In this document: piece after piece, positions 22,908 through 32,104 of the stretch
How positions within the stretch are numbered: the first letter of the stretch is position 1
Layout of the letters: each line of letters begins with the position of its first letter
Assembly: GCA_045531205.1 (NCBI GenBank)
Contig: JAZSDN010000104.1
Span: forward strand, 87,447-151,446
Length of the DNA: 64,000 nt
DNA from: JAZNQL01 sp045531205
GTDB lineage: Bacteria > Bacillota > Clostridia > UMGS1883 > UMGS1540
Direction: 5' to 3'
Program-made: the position numbers and the translations under genes
The notes under the pieces: generated by a model
Told to the model about the DNA's origin: nothing
Seen by the model: the letters and a program-made list of their open reading frames with translations, nothing else
Database searches by the model: none

Positions 22908-25214
22908 ATGAAAAAATATTTATCACTTTTATTATCATTAACAATAATTTTTACAATTGCTTCTACTCTTTGTGTACAGGCACAAACAGAAGAGGTGAAT
23001 TATACATATAACTCTTTAAATGCCTTAAAAAACCACGATTTTGAAGAAAATATTGATTCGTGGGAGATTTCTTCAAAGGATGCTGAATATACAGCCGTAA
23101 AAAGCGATGCCGAAGCATACTCGGGCAAGAACTCACTTTATATGTCTGCTAAAAAAGAAATATTTGCAAATCAGTCCATTCCTGTAAGTGAGGGCGATAA
23201 GCTTATTGCAATAGCTTATATAAATGCCGAAAAGCCACTTTCTTCAAATAGTTATTTTCTCCTTTCGGTAGAAACTTACGGAGAAGAACAAACAGGTAGT
23301 AAAAAAAGATATTTAGGCCCTTCGCCCGGTACGTGGAGACAGATGACGGTAGAGCTTGATGTTCCTGCAAATACCACACGTGCAGACCTTAAAATAGGTA
23401 TGGACGGCGGGGGCAGTGCTTATATTGATAATGTTGTTTTAATGCATTTTCCAAAAGACCGTTCGTGGAAATATACAAAAGAAGAGCGTGCTGCTTTTAA
23501 GAAAAATGATTGTACTATAAAAACCGACCAGCTTTTCTACTATACAGAATGGGAAGGCGGATATGCAGATATAACTCCAAGTGCATCAATACTTCAGAAT
23601 TACGCTGACGGTTCATTAAAAGCATATATAACTAAAAAAGACGGAACGAAGCTTGCAGAAAAAACCTTTTCTGTAAAAAGTGTAACATTAGAATTTAAAA
23701 CAGCCGACCTAAAGCCTTCTTATGGTGAAGCATTTATTGTTCACGCTGATGTGTATAATAAAGAGGGGGTTTTGGTAAGCGAAAGTAAGCACCAGATAAT
23801 GTACTACGACCGCCCCACACATATCGACGAAAATGCAAACTGGATTAAAGAAGACGGAACACCTCTTGATGTTATTATGGGAATAGGCCATACAAAAGAC
23901 TTTCAAATGGACTATAGTGCATCAACGGGTATGACGGTTGTAAATGTAGGTTTCACTCTTGACTCAAAAGTAATACTTGAAGAACTTGATATGGCTTGGG
24001 AACGTGGGCTTTATGCTGTTGTAGCTCTTTTTTCAAATTCAAACCCCTGCGGTAATTACCCTGTAAAGCTTATTGACGCTATAAATGCAATAAAAGACCA
24101 CCCCGCAGTATTTGCATACTCTGTTCAGGACGAGCCTGCGGCTGATTATTTTGATACAGTTTATGCTTTGCAAAATTCGTATCAGCTTATACGTGATATA
24201 GACAGAAACCACCCTGTGTTTATTGTAGAATCAAACATAAATTTCAGAAACGTCGGCACTTACGAAACTACCTGCTGTGATTTTTATGCAGTTGATACTT
24301 ATCCCGCAGACAGAAGTGTATATTCTTCCTATGTAGGGCCGTTTTCAAAAGCTCTGGCAAAATATCAAAAACAAAACCACAACAAGCCCGTAGCTATGTA
24401 CACGCAGAATTTTGACTGGAAAGGTTTTTACCCAACAGGTAACCAGTCACGCCACATGTTTTATCAGGTTCTTTTCTCGGGCGTAAGATTTCCTGCTTAT
24501 TATACCGAAAGTGGAAAATTGATGAGCAGTGAAGATATGGCTAAAGGTATTGCTCATTTTGGCAGTCAGGATTTGCCCATTCTTTATGATTTGTTCTCAA
24601 AGGATAAATACGAAATTCTGGCTTACGATATAAGTGGTAATGATAACCTGTGGAGCTACGATTCTTCTCTTGCCTGGTACTATGTTTTCAGAGAAGGTAA
24701 TGATACGTATATTGCAGCAATAAACTTAAGCGATACGGATGAAAAGCAGGTTATAATTCCAAATATCGAAGGTATAAAGGGTAGACCTATTTCTATTGGA
24801 GATACCTCAGGCAGCAGTATTTCGGTAAATGGTTCAAACATTACTTTAAATCTTGCAGGTGGTGCCTGTGTAATGTATAAGTACACAAAAGATTCTCACT
24901 TTACACTTTTAAACAGTTATGGATATAAAGTGGGTACACCTTTAGGCTTTGGCGAAACTGTGGCAAAATATATACCAAAAGAAGGCGAAAGCTCAAAACC
25001 AAGAATAATAATTGCAACTTATTCAATTGAAAATGGGGCAGAAGTTCTTGAAAAGGTAAGCATAACCGATGCCTTGCCCGACGATGAAGGTATTTACAAG
25101 GCAGTTGCAAATATAGCAAAAGAGGCTATGGGCGAAAAATATAAAATATCAGCCTTTGTATTCGAAAAGAATACTTTAAAGCCATTAGATACAGCTATTG
25201 TTGTTGAAAATTAA
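22908..25214 (+). CDS. Secreted multidomain glycoside-hydrolase-like protein
   Basis: The 768-residue protein has a signal peptide (about 1-25, ending VQAQ), a carbohydrate-binding beta-sandwich (about 35-185, starting LKNHDFEENIDSWE and ending YIDNVVLM), a beta-sandwich region (about 210-315), a TIM-barrel-like domain (about 320-590) and C-terminal beta regions. In the barrel, VFAYSVQDEPAADYF places a candidate acid/base Glu409 at the strand end, as in clan GH-A enzymes. I cannot assign a GH family. No cell-wall anchor or SLH domain is seen, so it is probably released. It is the only recognisable glycosidase-like protein here with a signal peptide and could start extracellular glycan breakdown. 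Confidence 0.8.
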   Translation: MKKYLSLLLSLTIIFTIASTLCVQAQTEEVNYTYNSLNALKNHDFEENIDSWEISSKDAEYTAVKSDAEAYSGKNSLYMSAKKEIFANQSIPVSEGDKLIAIAYINAEKPLSSNSYFLLSVETYGEEQTGSKKRYLGPSPGTWRQMTVELDVPANTTRADLKIGMDGGGSAYIDNVVLMHFPKDRSWKYTKEERAAFKKNDCTIKTDQLFYYTEWEGGYADITPSASILQNYADGSLKAYITKKDGTKLAEKTFSVKSVTLEFKTADLKPSYGEAFIVHADVYNKEGVLVSESKHQIMYYDRPTHIDENANWIKEDGTPLDVIMGIGHTKDFQMDYSASTGMTVVNVGFTLDSKVILEELDMAWERGLYAVVALFSNSNPCGNYPVKLIDAINAIKDHPAVFAYSVQDEPAADYFDTVYALQNSYQLIRDIDRNHPVFIVESNINFRNVGTYETTCCDFYAVDTYPADRSVYSSYVGPFSKALAKYQKQNHNKPVAMYTQNFDWKGFYPTGNQSRHMFYQVLFSGVRFPAYYTESGKLMSSEDMAKGIAHFGSQDLPILYDLFSKDKYEILAYDISGNDNLWSYDSSLAWYYVFREGNDTYIAAINLSDTDEKQVIIPNIEGIKGRPISIGDTSGSSISVNGSNITLNLAGGACVMYKYTKDSHFTLLNSYGYKVGTPLGFGETVAKYIPKEGESSKPRIIIATYSIENGAEVLEKVSITDALPDDEGIYKAVANIAKEAMGEKYKISAFVFEKNTLKPLDTAIVVEN

Positions 25215-25523
25215 AAAATGCGGTGTAAAAAAAGTCCAGACCGCAAAAAACAAAGAAATATTGTAGGGAACGCCCTGTGTGGCGTTCCTTATTTTTTCAG
25301 GGGAGGGCGTGGAAACCCTCCCCTGCAGGTAAATTAAATTTATAAACAGATAAATTAGGTTGAAAAAATCAATTTTTGATTTTTTCTTATAATTTTATGT
25401 TTTTTGCTATGAACAAACTTCGCCTCTCGACGTACCTTTGTACGCCTTCGGGTAACCTAAAGCAAGGCAAAGCCTTGCTTTAGCGAAAGTGTCCATTCTG
25501 AAACATTTTTTCCTATCTTCCAA
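25215..25523. other. Intergenic region with several hairpins, no gene
   Basis: This stretch holds a terminator (25267-25297), a second strong hairpin CAGGGGAGGG/CCCTCCCCTG (25298-25325), and further on the near-perfect palindrome AAAGCAAGGC-AAA-GCCTTGCTTT (about 25459-25481). I see no open frame with a ribosome site and no RNA family that I recognise. The hairpin density resembles small palindromic repeats of Clostridia. Confidence 0.5.
25267..25297 (+). terminator. Intrinsic terminator after the secreted glycosidase-like gene
   Basis: GGAACGCC and GGCGTTCC pair across a six-base loop and are followed by TTATTTTTT. Confidence 0.75.
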
Positions 25524-25566
25524 AAAAAGGAGCTGTAAAAAAATTATTTTTTTACAGCTCCTTTTT
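25524..25566. terminator. Bidirectional terminator with GGAGCTGTAA stem
   Basis: AAAAAGGAGCTGTAAAAAAA pairs with its complement around a tiny loop. It belongs to a stem type also seen at 45703 and 54306. It serves the minus-strand GH63-type gene. Confidence 0.85.
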
Positions 25567-25578
25567 ATACTTTTTTAA

Positions 25579-27312
25579 TTACTTTCGTTTCATTATCATA
25601 TCGGGAAGGAAGCACGAGCCCCAGCTGAAATCTCTTACAGCCTGGAACTTAACACTTGAAAGGTAGGGCTGAATTGCAATACCCTTTCTTGAAAGTCTTC
25701 TTGGTGCAACCTTGTCACGGCTATCATAGAATTCATAAATAACACCGTCGGAAAGGTACCATTTTTTAATCATTTCAATGGTTTTTTCTCTTATTTCGTC
25801 AGCAAGCTCTGTATAGCCGTATTCATCAAGACCCTGTGCAATAAGATAGTTAAAGTTAAGCCATACTGTGCCTCTGAACATATCCATTGTTTTATATGTT
25901 TCGTGGTCTGCAGAAACAGTAGCTATCATAAATGCTGTTTTGAATTCGTTCGGGTTTTCAAGATGCTCTACAAGATATTTTGCCTTTTCTTCATCACAAA
26001 CACCTGCAAATAAGGGGAGGAAGGAAGCAACAGATTTTACTTTTATAAATGTTCCGTCAGAAAGTCTTCTGTCGTAATAGAACTTGTCTTCGTCATCCCA
26101 TAAGTAGCTATTTATAGCATCTCTTGTAGCATTAAATTTTTCCTGCCAGAATTTAGCGGCATCTTCTTTGCCAAGAATTTTGGCAAGCTCTACCATACAA
26201 CGCATTTCGTTTGCAATGTGAGCCGAGAAGTCTATGCAGTCAGCTTCTGCTTCGTTATCAAAACGGGGAGTATTGTCCATACCCGATTCGTCGCAACGGC
26301 AGTCAATACTTTCAAGGTTAACAACCCATTCTAAAAGACCGTTTCCGTTTATATCTCTGTTCTTAAGATCCCACAATAAATAGCCTTCAAGCTTTTCAAA
26401 AAGCTTTTCTGCCAAAGAGGGGTCTTTATATTCTTTGTAAAGCTCTAAAACCGCCCAAGCAAGAACGGGTGACTGTGAAATTTCGGAACGGTCATAGGGA
26501 GCTGACATGTGAGGAATAAATCCGTCTGTGTCCTGTCCGTCAAAAACGGCAATCAAAAGCTCTTCGGCAAGCTCTTTTGATATGTATTTCATACCAACAG
26601 AGTGGAAAGCCGAATCCCAGAGCCACAGATACTTGTGAGGGAATCTGTCGGGTGTTGACCATTTTCTCTTAAACTTTCCTTCGGGAGTATGAATCATACT
26701 TTTCATAACAGAGAAACACTTATAATATACCATTTCTTCGTCTTCGTCCTTAAAAGAAGCAGGACGTGGAAGTTTATCGTAAAAAGCAAGTCTTTCTTCA
26801 ACTATCTTATCAAAATCAAGCTCTACGGCAGCTTTTGCATCTTTATCAGCATTTTTGCCGTAAGAGAAAGCAATTTTTACTATTCCATTTTCTTCTTTTT
26901 GGTAAATGGCATAAAACTCATTGCCATTTTTATAGGTTTTTAAAGCACCGTCAGTTGCTTCTTCCATATCTTCGTCAAATTCGGCAAAAAACTTTGTTCT
27001 GTGGGTTGTTTTGCAAACCAGAGTATTTTCGGATGAATACATAATGTTAAAATCGTAAAGATTTCCTTCCATATCCATAATCTGCGATTTAATTAAATCA
27101 TTTGAGATTAAATCGTAAATTACGTCCTGTACGTCTTTCAGCTTAAAATAAACGTAGGAAGGAATGGGGGTTTTAAATTCCATACCAATTCTGTCTGCCA
27201 TAAGAAGTCCTACAAGGCTGTTTTCCAAAGTGTCTACTCCGTCAAGTCCAGAATGTGCAAAAATTGCACCCTGTCCCCAGACTTTAGGTAAATTAAGTTT
27301 GTTATTTTCCAT
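25579..27312 (-). CDS. GH63-type (alpha/alpha)6-barrel glycosidase
   Basis: The 577-residue protein has an N-terminal beta domain (about 1-190) and an (alpha/alpha)6 barrel with LWDSAFHSVGM, DTDGFIPHM, LLEWVVNLE followed by DESGMDNTPRFD, and DMFRGTVWLNFNYL, the arrangement of bacterial GH63 enzymes (alpha-glucosidase or mannosylglycerate hydrolase types). No signal peptide is seen. ATG 27312 has AAAGGAGG nine bases ahead; the in-frame ATG at 27336 is rejected. It is transcribed divergently from an AraC regulator, with an inverted repeat between them, so the two form one regulated unit. Confidence 0.86.
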   Translation of the reverse strand: MENNKLNLPKVWGQGAIFAHSGLDGVDTLENSLVGLLMADRIGMEFKTPIPSYVYFKLKDVQDVIYDLISNDLIKSQIMDMEGNLYDFNIMYSSENTLVCKTTHRTKFFAEFDEDMEEATDGALKTYKNGNEFYAIYQKEENGIVKIAFSYGKNADKDAKAAVELDFDKIVEERLAFYDKLPRPASFKDEDEEMVYYKCFSVMKSMIHTPEGKFKRKWSTPDRFPHKYLWLWDSAFHSVGMKYISKELAEELLIAVFDGQDTDGFIPHMSAPYDRSEISQSPVLAWAVLELYKEYKDPSLAEKLFEKLEGYLLWDLKNRDINGNGLLEWVVNLESIDCRCDESGMDNTPRFDNEAEADCIDFSAHIANEMRCMVELAKILGKEDAAKFWQEKFNATRDAINSYLWDDEDKFYYDRRLSDGTFIKVKSVASFLPLFAGVCDEEKAKYLVEHLENPNEFKTAFMIATVSADHETYKTMDMFRGTVWLNFNYLIAQGLDEYGYTELADEIREKTIEMIKKWYLSDGVIYEFYDSRDKVAPRRLSRKGIAIQPYLSSVKFQAVRDFSWGSCFLPDMIMKRK

Positions 27313-27329
27313 TTTTATCCTCCTTTTGC

Positions 27330-27369
27330 TTGTCATATTGTTGACAAATAAATAATTATATTATAAAAT
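27330..27369 (+). promoter_or_regulatory. Promoter of the AraC gene overlapping a TTGTCA-N6-TGACAA palindrome
   Basis: TTGACA (27341-27346) and TAAAAT (27364-27369) are 17 bases apart. The -35 box is one arm of the perfect inverted repeat TTGTCA-N6-TGACAA (27330-27347), a likely operator in the region shared with the divergent glycosidase gene. Confidence 0.6.
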
Positions 27370-27408
27370 TTTAATAACGCAGTCTTTTAAAGAAAGGATG
27401 TGCTTTTT

Positions 27409-28293
27409 ATGTATGAGAAGTCTATAGAAGAAATACCGCGTCTGCCTTTTCAGGCTTTTGTTTTTGGTCCTATAGAAGGAGCACAGATGTGCGAAGCTCA
27501 TTTTCATAACCAGGTTGAAATTTTGTATGGGATTTCGGGCAAATGCAATGTTTATGTAAATGAAAAAAGCTTTGTTCTTTCAAAAGGCGATTTAATATTT
27601 ATAAATCCCGGCGAGGTACACCAGATTACTGCATACGAGCCTTCAAGCTATGCGGTGTTTATGTTCTATACCGATATTTTATATACAAGCAGTTCTGACT
27701 TTTTTGAAATAATGTATACCTTGCCCATTATTATGGACCACCCGGCGTGGCAAAGATTTTTCAGCAAAGAAATAATCGAAAAAACCTTTATACCCGAGTC
27801 AATGCTTGATGCCTGCCGTGAATTTAAAGATAAAAATCACGGGTTTGAGCTTGCAGTGAAGGTGCACATATACAAAGTGTTTTTATGGATTATGCGTTAT
27901 TATCACAGTAATAATCCCGATGCAACCGAGATAAACCGCGTTTCAGCCGACGATTTATCGAGATTACAGATAATTTTTGATTATGTTGAAAAAAATTATC
28001 AGTACGAAATAGGGATTGAAGATGCGGCAAAACTGTGTAATTTAAGCTATAACTATTTTTCAAAGTTTTTTAAAACAGTTACATCAAAAAATTTTACCGA
28101 TTATCTTGCACAGGTAAGAATTAAGGCTGCAGAAAAGCTTTTAACAACCACAAAACAAAGTATAACCGAAATTGCACAGAATGTAGGTTTTTCAACTTCG
28201 AGCTATTTTATTTCGCAGTTTAAAAAGCAGAATAACATAACACCCAGTAATTACCGCAAAAACTATGTAACGTCTGAAATTATATTACCATAG
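27409..28293 (+). CDS. AraC-family regulator with cupin sensor domain
   Basis: The 294-residue protein has an N-terminal cupin (about 20-110: EAHFHNQVEILYG, KGDLIFINPGEVHQI) and a C-terminal AraC double helix-turn-helix (about 195-290, with QNVGFSTSSYFISQFKKQ and ITPSNYRKNY). ATG 27409 lies 11 bases after AAAGG; an in-frame GTG at 27400 is too close to that site. It faces the GH63-type gene and probably activates it in response to a sugar. Confidence 0.9.
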   Translation: MYEKSIEEIPRLPFQAFVFGPIEGAQMCEAHFHNQVEILYGISGKCNVYVNEKSFVLSKGDLIFINPGEVHQITAYEPSSYAVFMFYTDILYTSSSDFFEIMYTLPIIMDHPAWQRFFSKEIIEKTFIPESMLDACREFKDKNHGFELAVKVHIYKVFLWIMRYYHSNNPDATEINRVSADDLSRLQIIFDYVEKNYQYEIGIEDAAKLCNLSYNYFSKFFKTVTSKNFTDYLAQVRIKAAEKLLTTTKQSITEIAQNVGFSTSSYFISQFKKQNNITPSNYRKNYVTSEIILP

Positions 28294-28348
28294 CATAAAA
28301 AAATAGGATACAAATATTTTAACTAAAAATATCAAAATTCCAATATTT

Positions 28349-28384
28349 AAAGGCTTTATAAGTCGGAGGACTTATAAAGCCTTT
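28349..28384. terminator. Bidirectional terminator overlapping a gene end
   Basis: A 16-bp perfect stem (AAAGGCTTTATAAGTC) with a 4-base loop. The minus-strand LOG gene ends inside it: its TAA stop (28372-28374) lies in the stem. Confidence 0.8.
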
Positions 28385-28932
28385 ACTGTTGTAAAAAGGT
28401 CTGTTAATTTCTTATCATCAATACTTTCTATAACATCAAAAAGATTATACACTTCTTTTGATATGGCGTTTTGCTCTACCAAAGAATCAATTAAACAAAG
28501 AAGCGAGTTATAAAATCCGTCGTGATTAAAAATTACTATAGGCACATCAAGACGGTTTAAATATTTAAGAGTAAGCACCTGGAAAAATTCATCCAACGTA
28601 CCCATTCCGCCGGGAACAATAATAAAAACATCGGCATGCTTTTCCATAAGCGTTTTCCGTTCGGCCATGGTTTCAACTATTACTGTGTTGTCACAGTCAA
28701 AAACCTCTTCGAATTCGCCCATAAAGGTGGGAGATATACCCATTATATACCCTTTTGAATCTCTTACACCTTCGGCAATGGCACCCATACAACCTGTTGC
28801 ACCTGCACCGTACACCAAAGAAAATCCGTTATCTGTAATAATCCTGCCAAGCTTTTTAACCTGTTTTTTATGATGCTCGGAAATTTTTTCGCTTGCACCG
28901 CCAAACACGCAGGCATAATATTTTTTTGACAT
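28372..28932 (-). CDS. LOG-family protein (cytokinin riboside 5'-monophosphate phosphoribohydrolase type)
   Basis: The 186-residue protein has the LOG signature PGGMGTLDEFFQVLT (usually PGGxGTxxE) near residue 97, plus VYGAGATGCMGAIAEG near 40-55. The family cleaves the N-glycosidic bond of nucleoside 5'-monophosphates to free base and ribose phosphate; bacterial roles are mostly housekeeping or unclear. It is the last gene of a minus-strand run, 20 bases after the AI-2E family gene with an AAGGAGG site. Confidence 0.93.
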   Translation of the reverse strand: MSKKYYACVFGGASEKISEHHKKQVKKLGRIITDNGFSLVYGAGATGCMGAIAEGVRDSKGYIMGISPTFMGEFEEVFDCDNTVIVETMAERKTLMEKHADVFIIVPGGMGTLDEFFQVLTLKYLNRLDVPIVIFNHDGFYNSLLCLIDSLVEQNAISKEVYNLFDVIESIDDKKLTDLFTTVKAL

Positions 28933-28952
28933 AATAACCTCCTTAAAAAAGT

Positions 28953-30065
28953 TTATATGTTGCTTTTAGTTTTTATATCGTCAGCTATAAGTGAGTATAT
29001 AGCAGAAGTAAGCGGAACACCTATAAGCATTCCCGGGATTCCAAAAAGGCTGCCGAAAATGGTTATTGCGGCAAGAACAAATACTGCGGGAAGACCAAGC
29101 TTTTCGCCCACTACTTTAGGATATATAAGGTTTCCTTCGATTTGCTGGAGCACAATGATAAATAAAATAAAAAGCAAAGCCTTTATTGGTGATACTGTTA
29201 AAATCATAATGGCACCAATACCTGCTCCAATATATGCACCTGCTATGGGAATAAGAGCAGTAAAGCCTATTAAGGTTCCTATCATTATAGCGTAGGGGAA
29301 TCTGAAAATAAGCATCCCTATTATACACAAAACACCTAAAATAACAGCCTCTGTGCACTGACCTACTATATAGCCGTAAAAACTTTTGTTAAAAACAGAT
29401 ATAACATATTTGGTTTTAGCATAAATTTTTTTAGGCATATAATTTGCCATAACCTTTTTAAGTTTGCGGGAAAGACTTTCTTTTCCTGCAAGAATGTATA
29501 TAGAAAAAATTATGCCTATAATTATTGTTGCCGTCAGCGAAATTATAGAGGTTATAGCTGCAAAAATAGTTTCTGCGGCATTGCCTATTCCGCTTGTTAA
29601 AACACTTATTATTTTACTTGCGTAATCACGCCAGTCTACGCCCGAAAGAGTTTTTTCAATAGTGTCGGGCAAAACCTTTGTAAAGGTTTCGTTTTGCATA
29701 AGCTTTTCAACAGCAGGAGGTATTTCCGAAAGTAAAAGCTTTACGCAGGAAACAAGCTCAGGGATAACCAAAAGTATTATTAGTGCAATAATTGCAAATA
29801 AGGTAAATATTGCAGCTGTAAGGCAAACAGGCCGTTTTGTTTTTATAACCCATTTTTTGCCCGAAAGCTTTTTCAAATAATGCTTTTCGTAAAAAGACAT
29901 AAGAATATTAAGTATATATGCTATCACGCAGCCGATAATCAAAGGTGTAACTGCGGGAATAAGCTTTATAAGAAAAGCTTCAAATCCTGCCCAGTAGTGG
30001 ATACATAAAAACAGAATAAAAATACTTATAAGTATATATATCCAGTTTTTTTTGTCAAATTTCAT
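28953..30065 (-). CDS. AI-2E family transporter (PerM/UPF0118 type)
   Basis: The 370-residue membrane protein has seven or eight hydrophobic segments and the family's conserved C-terminal half (IGFTALIPIAGAYIGAGIGA, QQIEGNLIYPKVVGEKLGLP, FGIPGMLIGVPL). Members export small molecules, ions or autoinducer 2, or act as Na+/H+ antiporters; the substrate is not visible. It starts 12 bases after the SLH protein gene with AAGGAG, so both are probably co-transcribed. Confidence 0.92.
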   Translation of the reverse strand: MKFDKKNWIYILISIFILFLCIHYWAGFEAFLIKLIPAVTPLIIGCVIAYILNILMSFYEKHYLKKLSGKKWVIKTKRPVCLTAAIFTLFAIIALIILLVIPELVSCVKLLLSEIPPAVEKLMQNETFTKVLPDTIEKTLSGVDWRDYASKIISVLTSGIGNAAETIFAAITSIISLTATIIIGIIFSIYILAGKESLSRKLKKVMANYMPKKIYAKTKYVISVFNKSFYGYIVGQCTEAVILGVLCIIGMLIFRFPYAIMIGTLIGFTALIPIAGAYIGAGIGAIMILTVSPIKALLFILFIIVLQQIEGNLIYPKVVGEKLGLPAVFVLAAITIFGSLFGIPGMLIGVPLTSAIYSLIADDIKTKSNI

Positions 30066-30077
30066 ATTTTAGTCTCC

Positions 30078-31760
30078 TTAATTTAACTTTCCGTATCCTG
30101 CAAGCTCAACACACGCTTGACCTGCCTTTGTAAGCATAAATTCAGCCATCTTTCTTGCGGGAGAATCTTCAGGTGTATCTTTTCTTAAAACAATGTAGCT
30201 GTTGCTTGATAAAGGATATGTTCCGTCTGCAATAGTCTTATCTGTGGGATACACTCCGTCAATAGCTAAAAGCTTAAGCTTTGTTTTTGTGTTGTAAAAA
30301 AGGTCCATATTATTAAAATAATAATATATGCTGTAGCCAAGACCATATCCTGCAGGATTTTCTGTTTTTGCACTCATAACATCGGTAAGTATATTCGACA
30401 TGGTTTCTGATGTTTCCTTTTGTACTTCGGGATGTATATTATTTCCGTTTAAAAAATACTTTTCCATGTGGGAATGAGAACCACTGTCGGTATTACGGCA
30501 GTAAGGATAAATAAGAGCATCAGCACCGCCAAGTTGCGACCAGTTTTCGTAAGCGTTATTTACATAAATATTGCTTATCTGTTCTTTAGTTAAACCTGTT
30601 GATGGGTTTTCGGCATTTGTAAAGAAAATCATAGCATCGTAAGCTATGGGTATAAGCTCAAGCTCAACTCCCTTTTCTTTTGCTAAATCAAGAATTTCGT
30701 TTGACGGATATATAGCAGCAAACAGCATATCCGCTTCGCCGTTTATAAGCTTTTGATAAGATGCATGGCTTTTGCTGTGCTTTTGCGGAAACTGCTTGTG
30801 AGAATAACCGTTATAAAAAAGATTCTGGTAAACTGCTTCTGTAAAAGGATAGCTTGAGGTTGAACCGTCAATAACAGGCATTTGTGCATCAAAGCCATAT
30901 TGAATTGCTAAATCCGACGCATAAAGCTGACAGCTTTTTGCAGTATTACTTAATATATATGCTACATCATATCTTGTAGCAGGCTTTTGAGGGTTTAAAA
31001 TTCTTTTGGGGTTTTCGGGGTCTGAATTTTCTGCATCCGATATATAGTTTGCACCCACATAATCGTAAGCTTCCTTTGCCCAGTCGGATATTTTATCTTT
31101 ATCGGTTGCGGTTAAGCTTCCTGGTCTTGGGCATCTTAAATCTGCAAACTTTAAAGCCCTGCAAACCATAACTGTAATTTCTTCACGGGTAACATTGCGA
31201 TGAGGCTCAAAGGTATATGCAGAGGTACCTTCTATAATTTTGCATTTATACGCACTCATTACTACGCTGTAAAACCACGAATCTTTTGAAACATCCTCAA
31301 AATGTACTATGGCGTTTGAGTTTTGCATACTTTCAAGACCCAAAAATCTCATAACCATTGCGGTGGCTTCGGCACGGGTAACGTTGTCAAAGGGCTTTGC
31401 TTCTCCTTTTTCGTTGCCCTTTATAACCCCTGTTTTTGCTAGAGCTTGCATAGCGTGAAATTCGTAATGTGATGAATCGTAGTCGGCAAACTTTATATCT
31501 TCGGGAACAAAAGCCTCAATTTCTCTGTCCTTATTTTCGTAAGGAACGGTTGCATAGATATATCCGTTATAGTAAGCAGAAAGAGTTATAGGCTCTTTTG
31601 AATCTTTGTATCTTGCATAGGTTTTCCACGAATCGTTGTCTTTTATATCGTCGGGGAAGGGTATTTTAAAAGTTTCAAAGGTTTTGTCCGTTGCCAAAGC
31701 AGTAATACAAAATGACATCATAAGCATCACTGAAAAAATAACACATAACAATTTTTTCAT
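30078..31760 (-). CDS. S-layer-homology protein fused to a PstS-like solute-binding domain
   Basis: The 560-residue protein has a signal peptide (MKKLLCVIFSVMLMMSFCITALA), three SLH repeats (about 85-130, 150-200 and 205-270; FDNVTRAEATAMVMRFLGL, FEPHRNVTREEITVMVCRAL), and a C-terminal type-2 periplasmic-binding-like domain (about 290-560: DGSTSSYPFTEAVY, YCRNTDSGSHSHME, YPLSSNSYIVLRKD). SLH repeats hold proteins to pyruvylated secondary cell-wall polymer. The binding half resembles phosphate-binding PstS, with DGSTSSYP in place of the phosphate-contact segment. No ABC permease genes are nearby, so it may be a surface sensor or scavenger. Confidence 0.88.
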   Translation of the reverse strand: MKKLLCVIFSVMLMMSFCITALATDKTFETFKIPFPDDIKDNDSWKTYARYKDSKEPITLSAYYNGYIYATVPYENKDREIEAFVPEDIKFADYDSSHYEFHAMQALAKTGVIKGNEKGEAKPFDNVTRAEATAMVMRFLGLESMQNSNAIVHFEDVSKDSWFYSVVMSAYKCKIIEGTSAYTFEPHRNVTREEITVMVCRALKFADLRCPRPGSLTATDKDKISDWAKEAYDYVGANYISDAENSDPENPKRILNPQKPATRYDVAYILSNTAKSCQLYASDLAIQYGFDAQMPVIDGSTSSYPFTEAVYQNLFYNGYSHKQFPQKHSKSHASYQKLINGEADMLFAAIYPSNEILDLAKEKGVELELIPIAYDAMIFFTNAENPSTGLTKEQISNIYVNNAYENWSQLGGADALIYPYCRNTDSGSHSHMEKYFLNGNNIHPEVQKETSETMSNILTDVMSAKTENPAGYGLGYSIYYYFNNMDLFYNTKTKLKLLAIDGVYPTDKTIADGTYPLSSNSYIVLRKDTPEDSPARKMAEFMLTKAGQACVELAGYGKLN

Positions 31761-31772
31761 AAAAAAACCTCC

Positions 31773-32099
31773 TTAATTAAAATCTATAAGGCGTGAGCCT
31801 TTAAATTTCAGTATTCCTTTTTGACCTTGATTGTATCCGTTATAAGAAAATTCAGACACTTCAAATGTAAGTTTTTTATTTTCACACAAAAATGTTACTA
31901 AATATACTTCTTTAACATAAGGTGCAAAACTTTTTCCATATACATTTTTTGTATGACACTCTTTTTTAAAAACAGTGGCAGAAAGCTCTGTTTCTTTTGA
32001 AAACAAGTTTTTTAAAATGCGTATCAAAATTCCTGCAAAAATAACAAAAGCCACCAATATAAAAACACAGTTTATTATGTTGCCTGAAATATTTGCCAT
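31773..32099 (-). CDS. Small membrane protein, DUF2500-like
   Basis: The 108-residue protein has one N-terminal membrane helix (about 10-30) and a small beta-rich domain with KEVYLVTFLCENKKLTFEV, resembling the DUF2500 family of unknown function. ATG 32099 lies nine bases after AAGGA; an upstream TTG at 32108 overlaps the preceding stop. It lies between a beta-glucuronidase-like gene and the SLH protein, apparently co-transcribed. Confidence 0.78.
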   Translation of the reverse strand: MANISGNIINCVFILVAFVIFAGILIRILKNLFSKETELSATVFKKECHTKNVYGKSFAPYVKEVYLVTFLCENKKLTFEVSEFSYNGYNQGQKGILKFKGSRLIDFN

Positions 32100-32104
32100 A
32101 TTTA

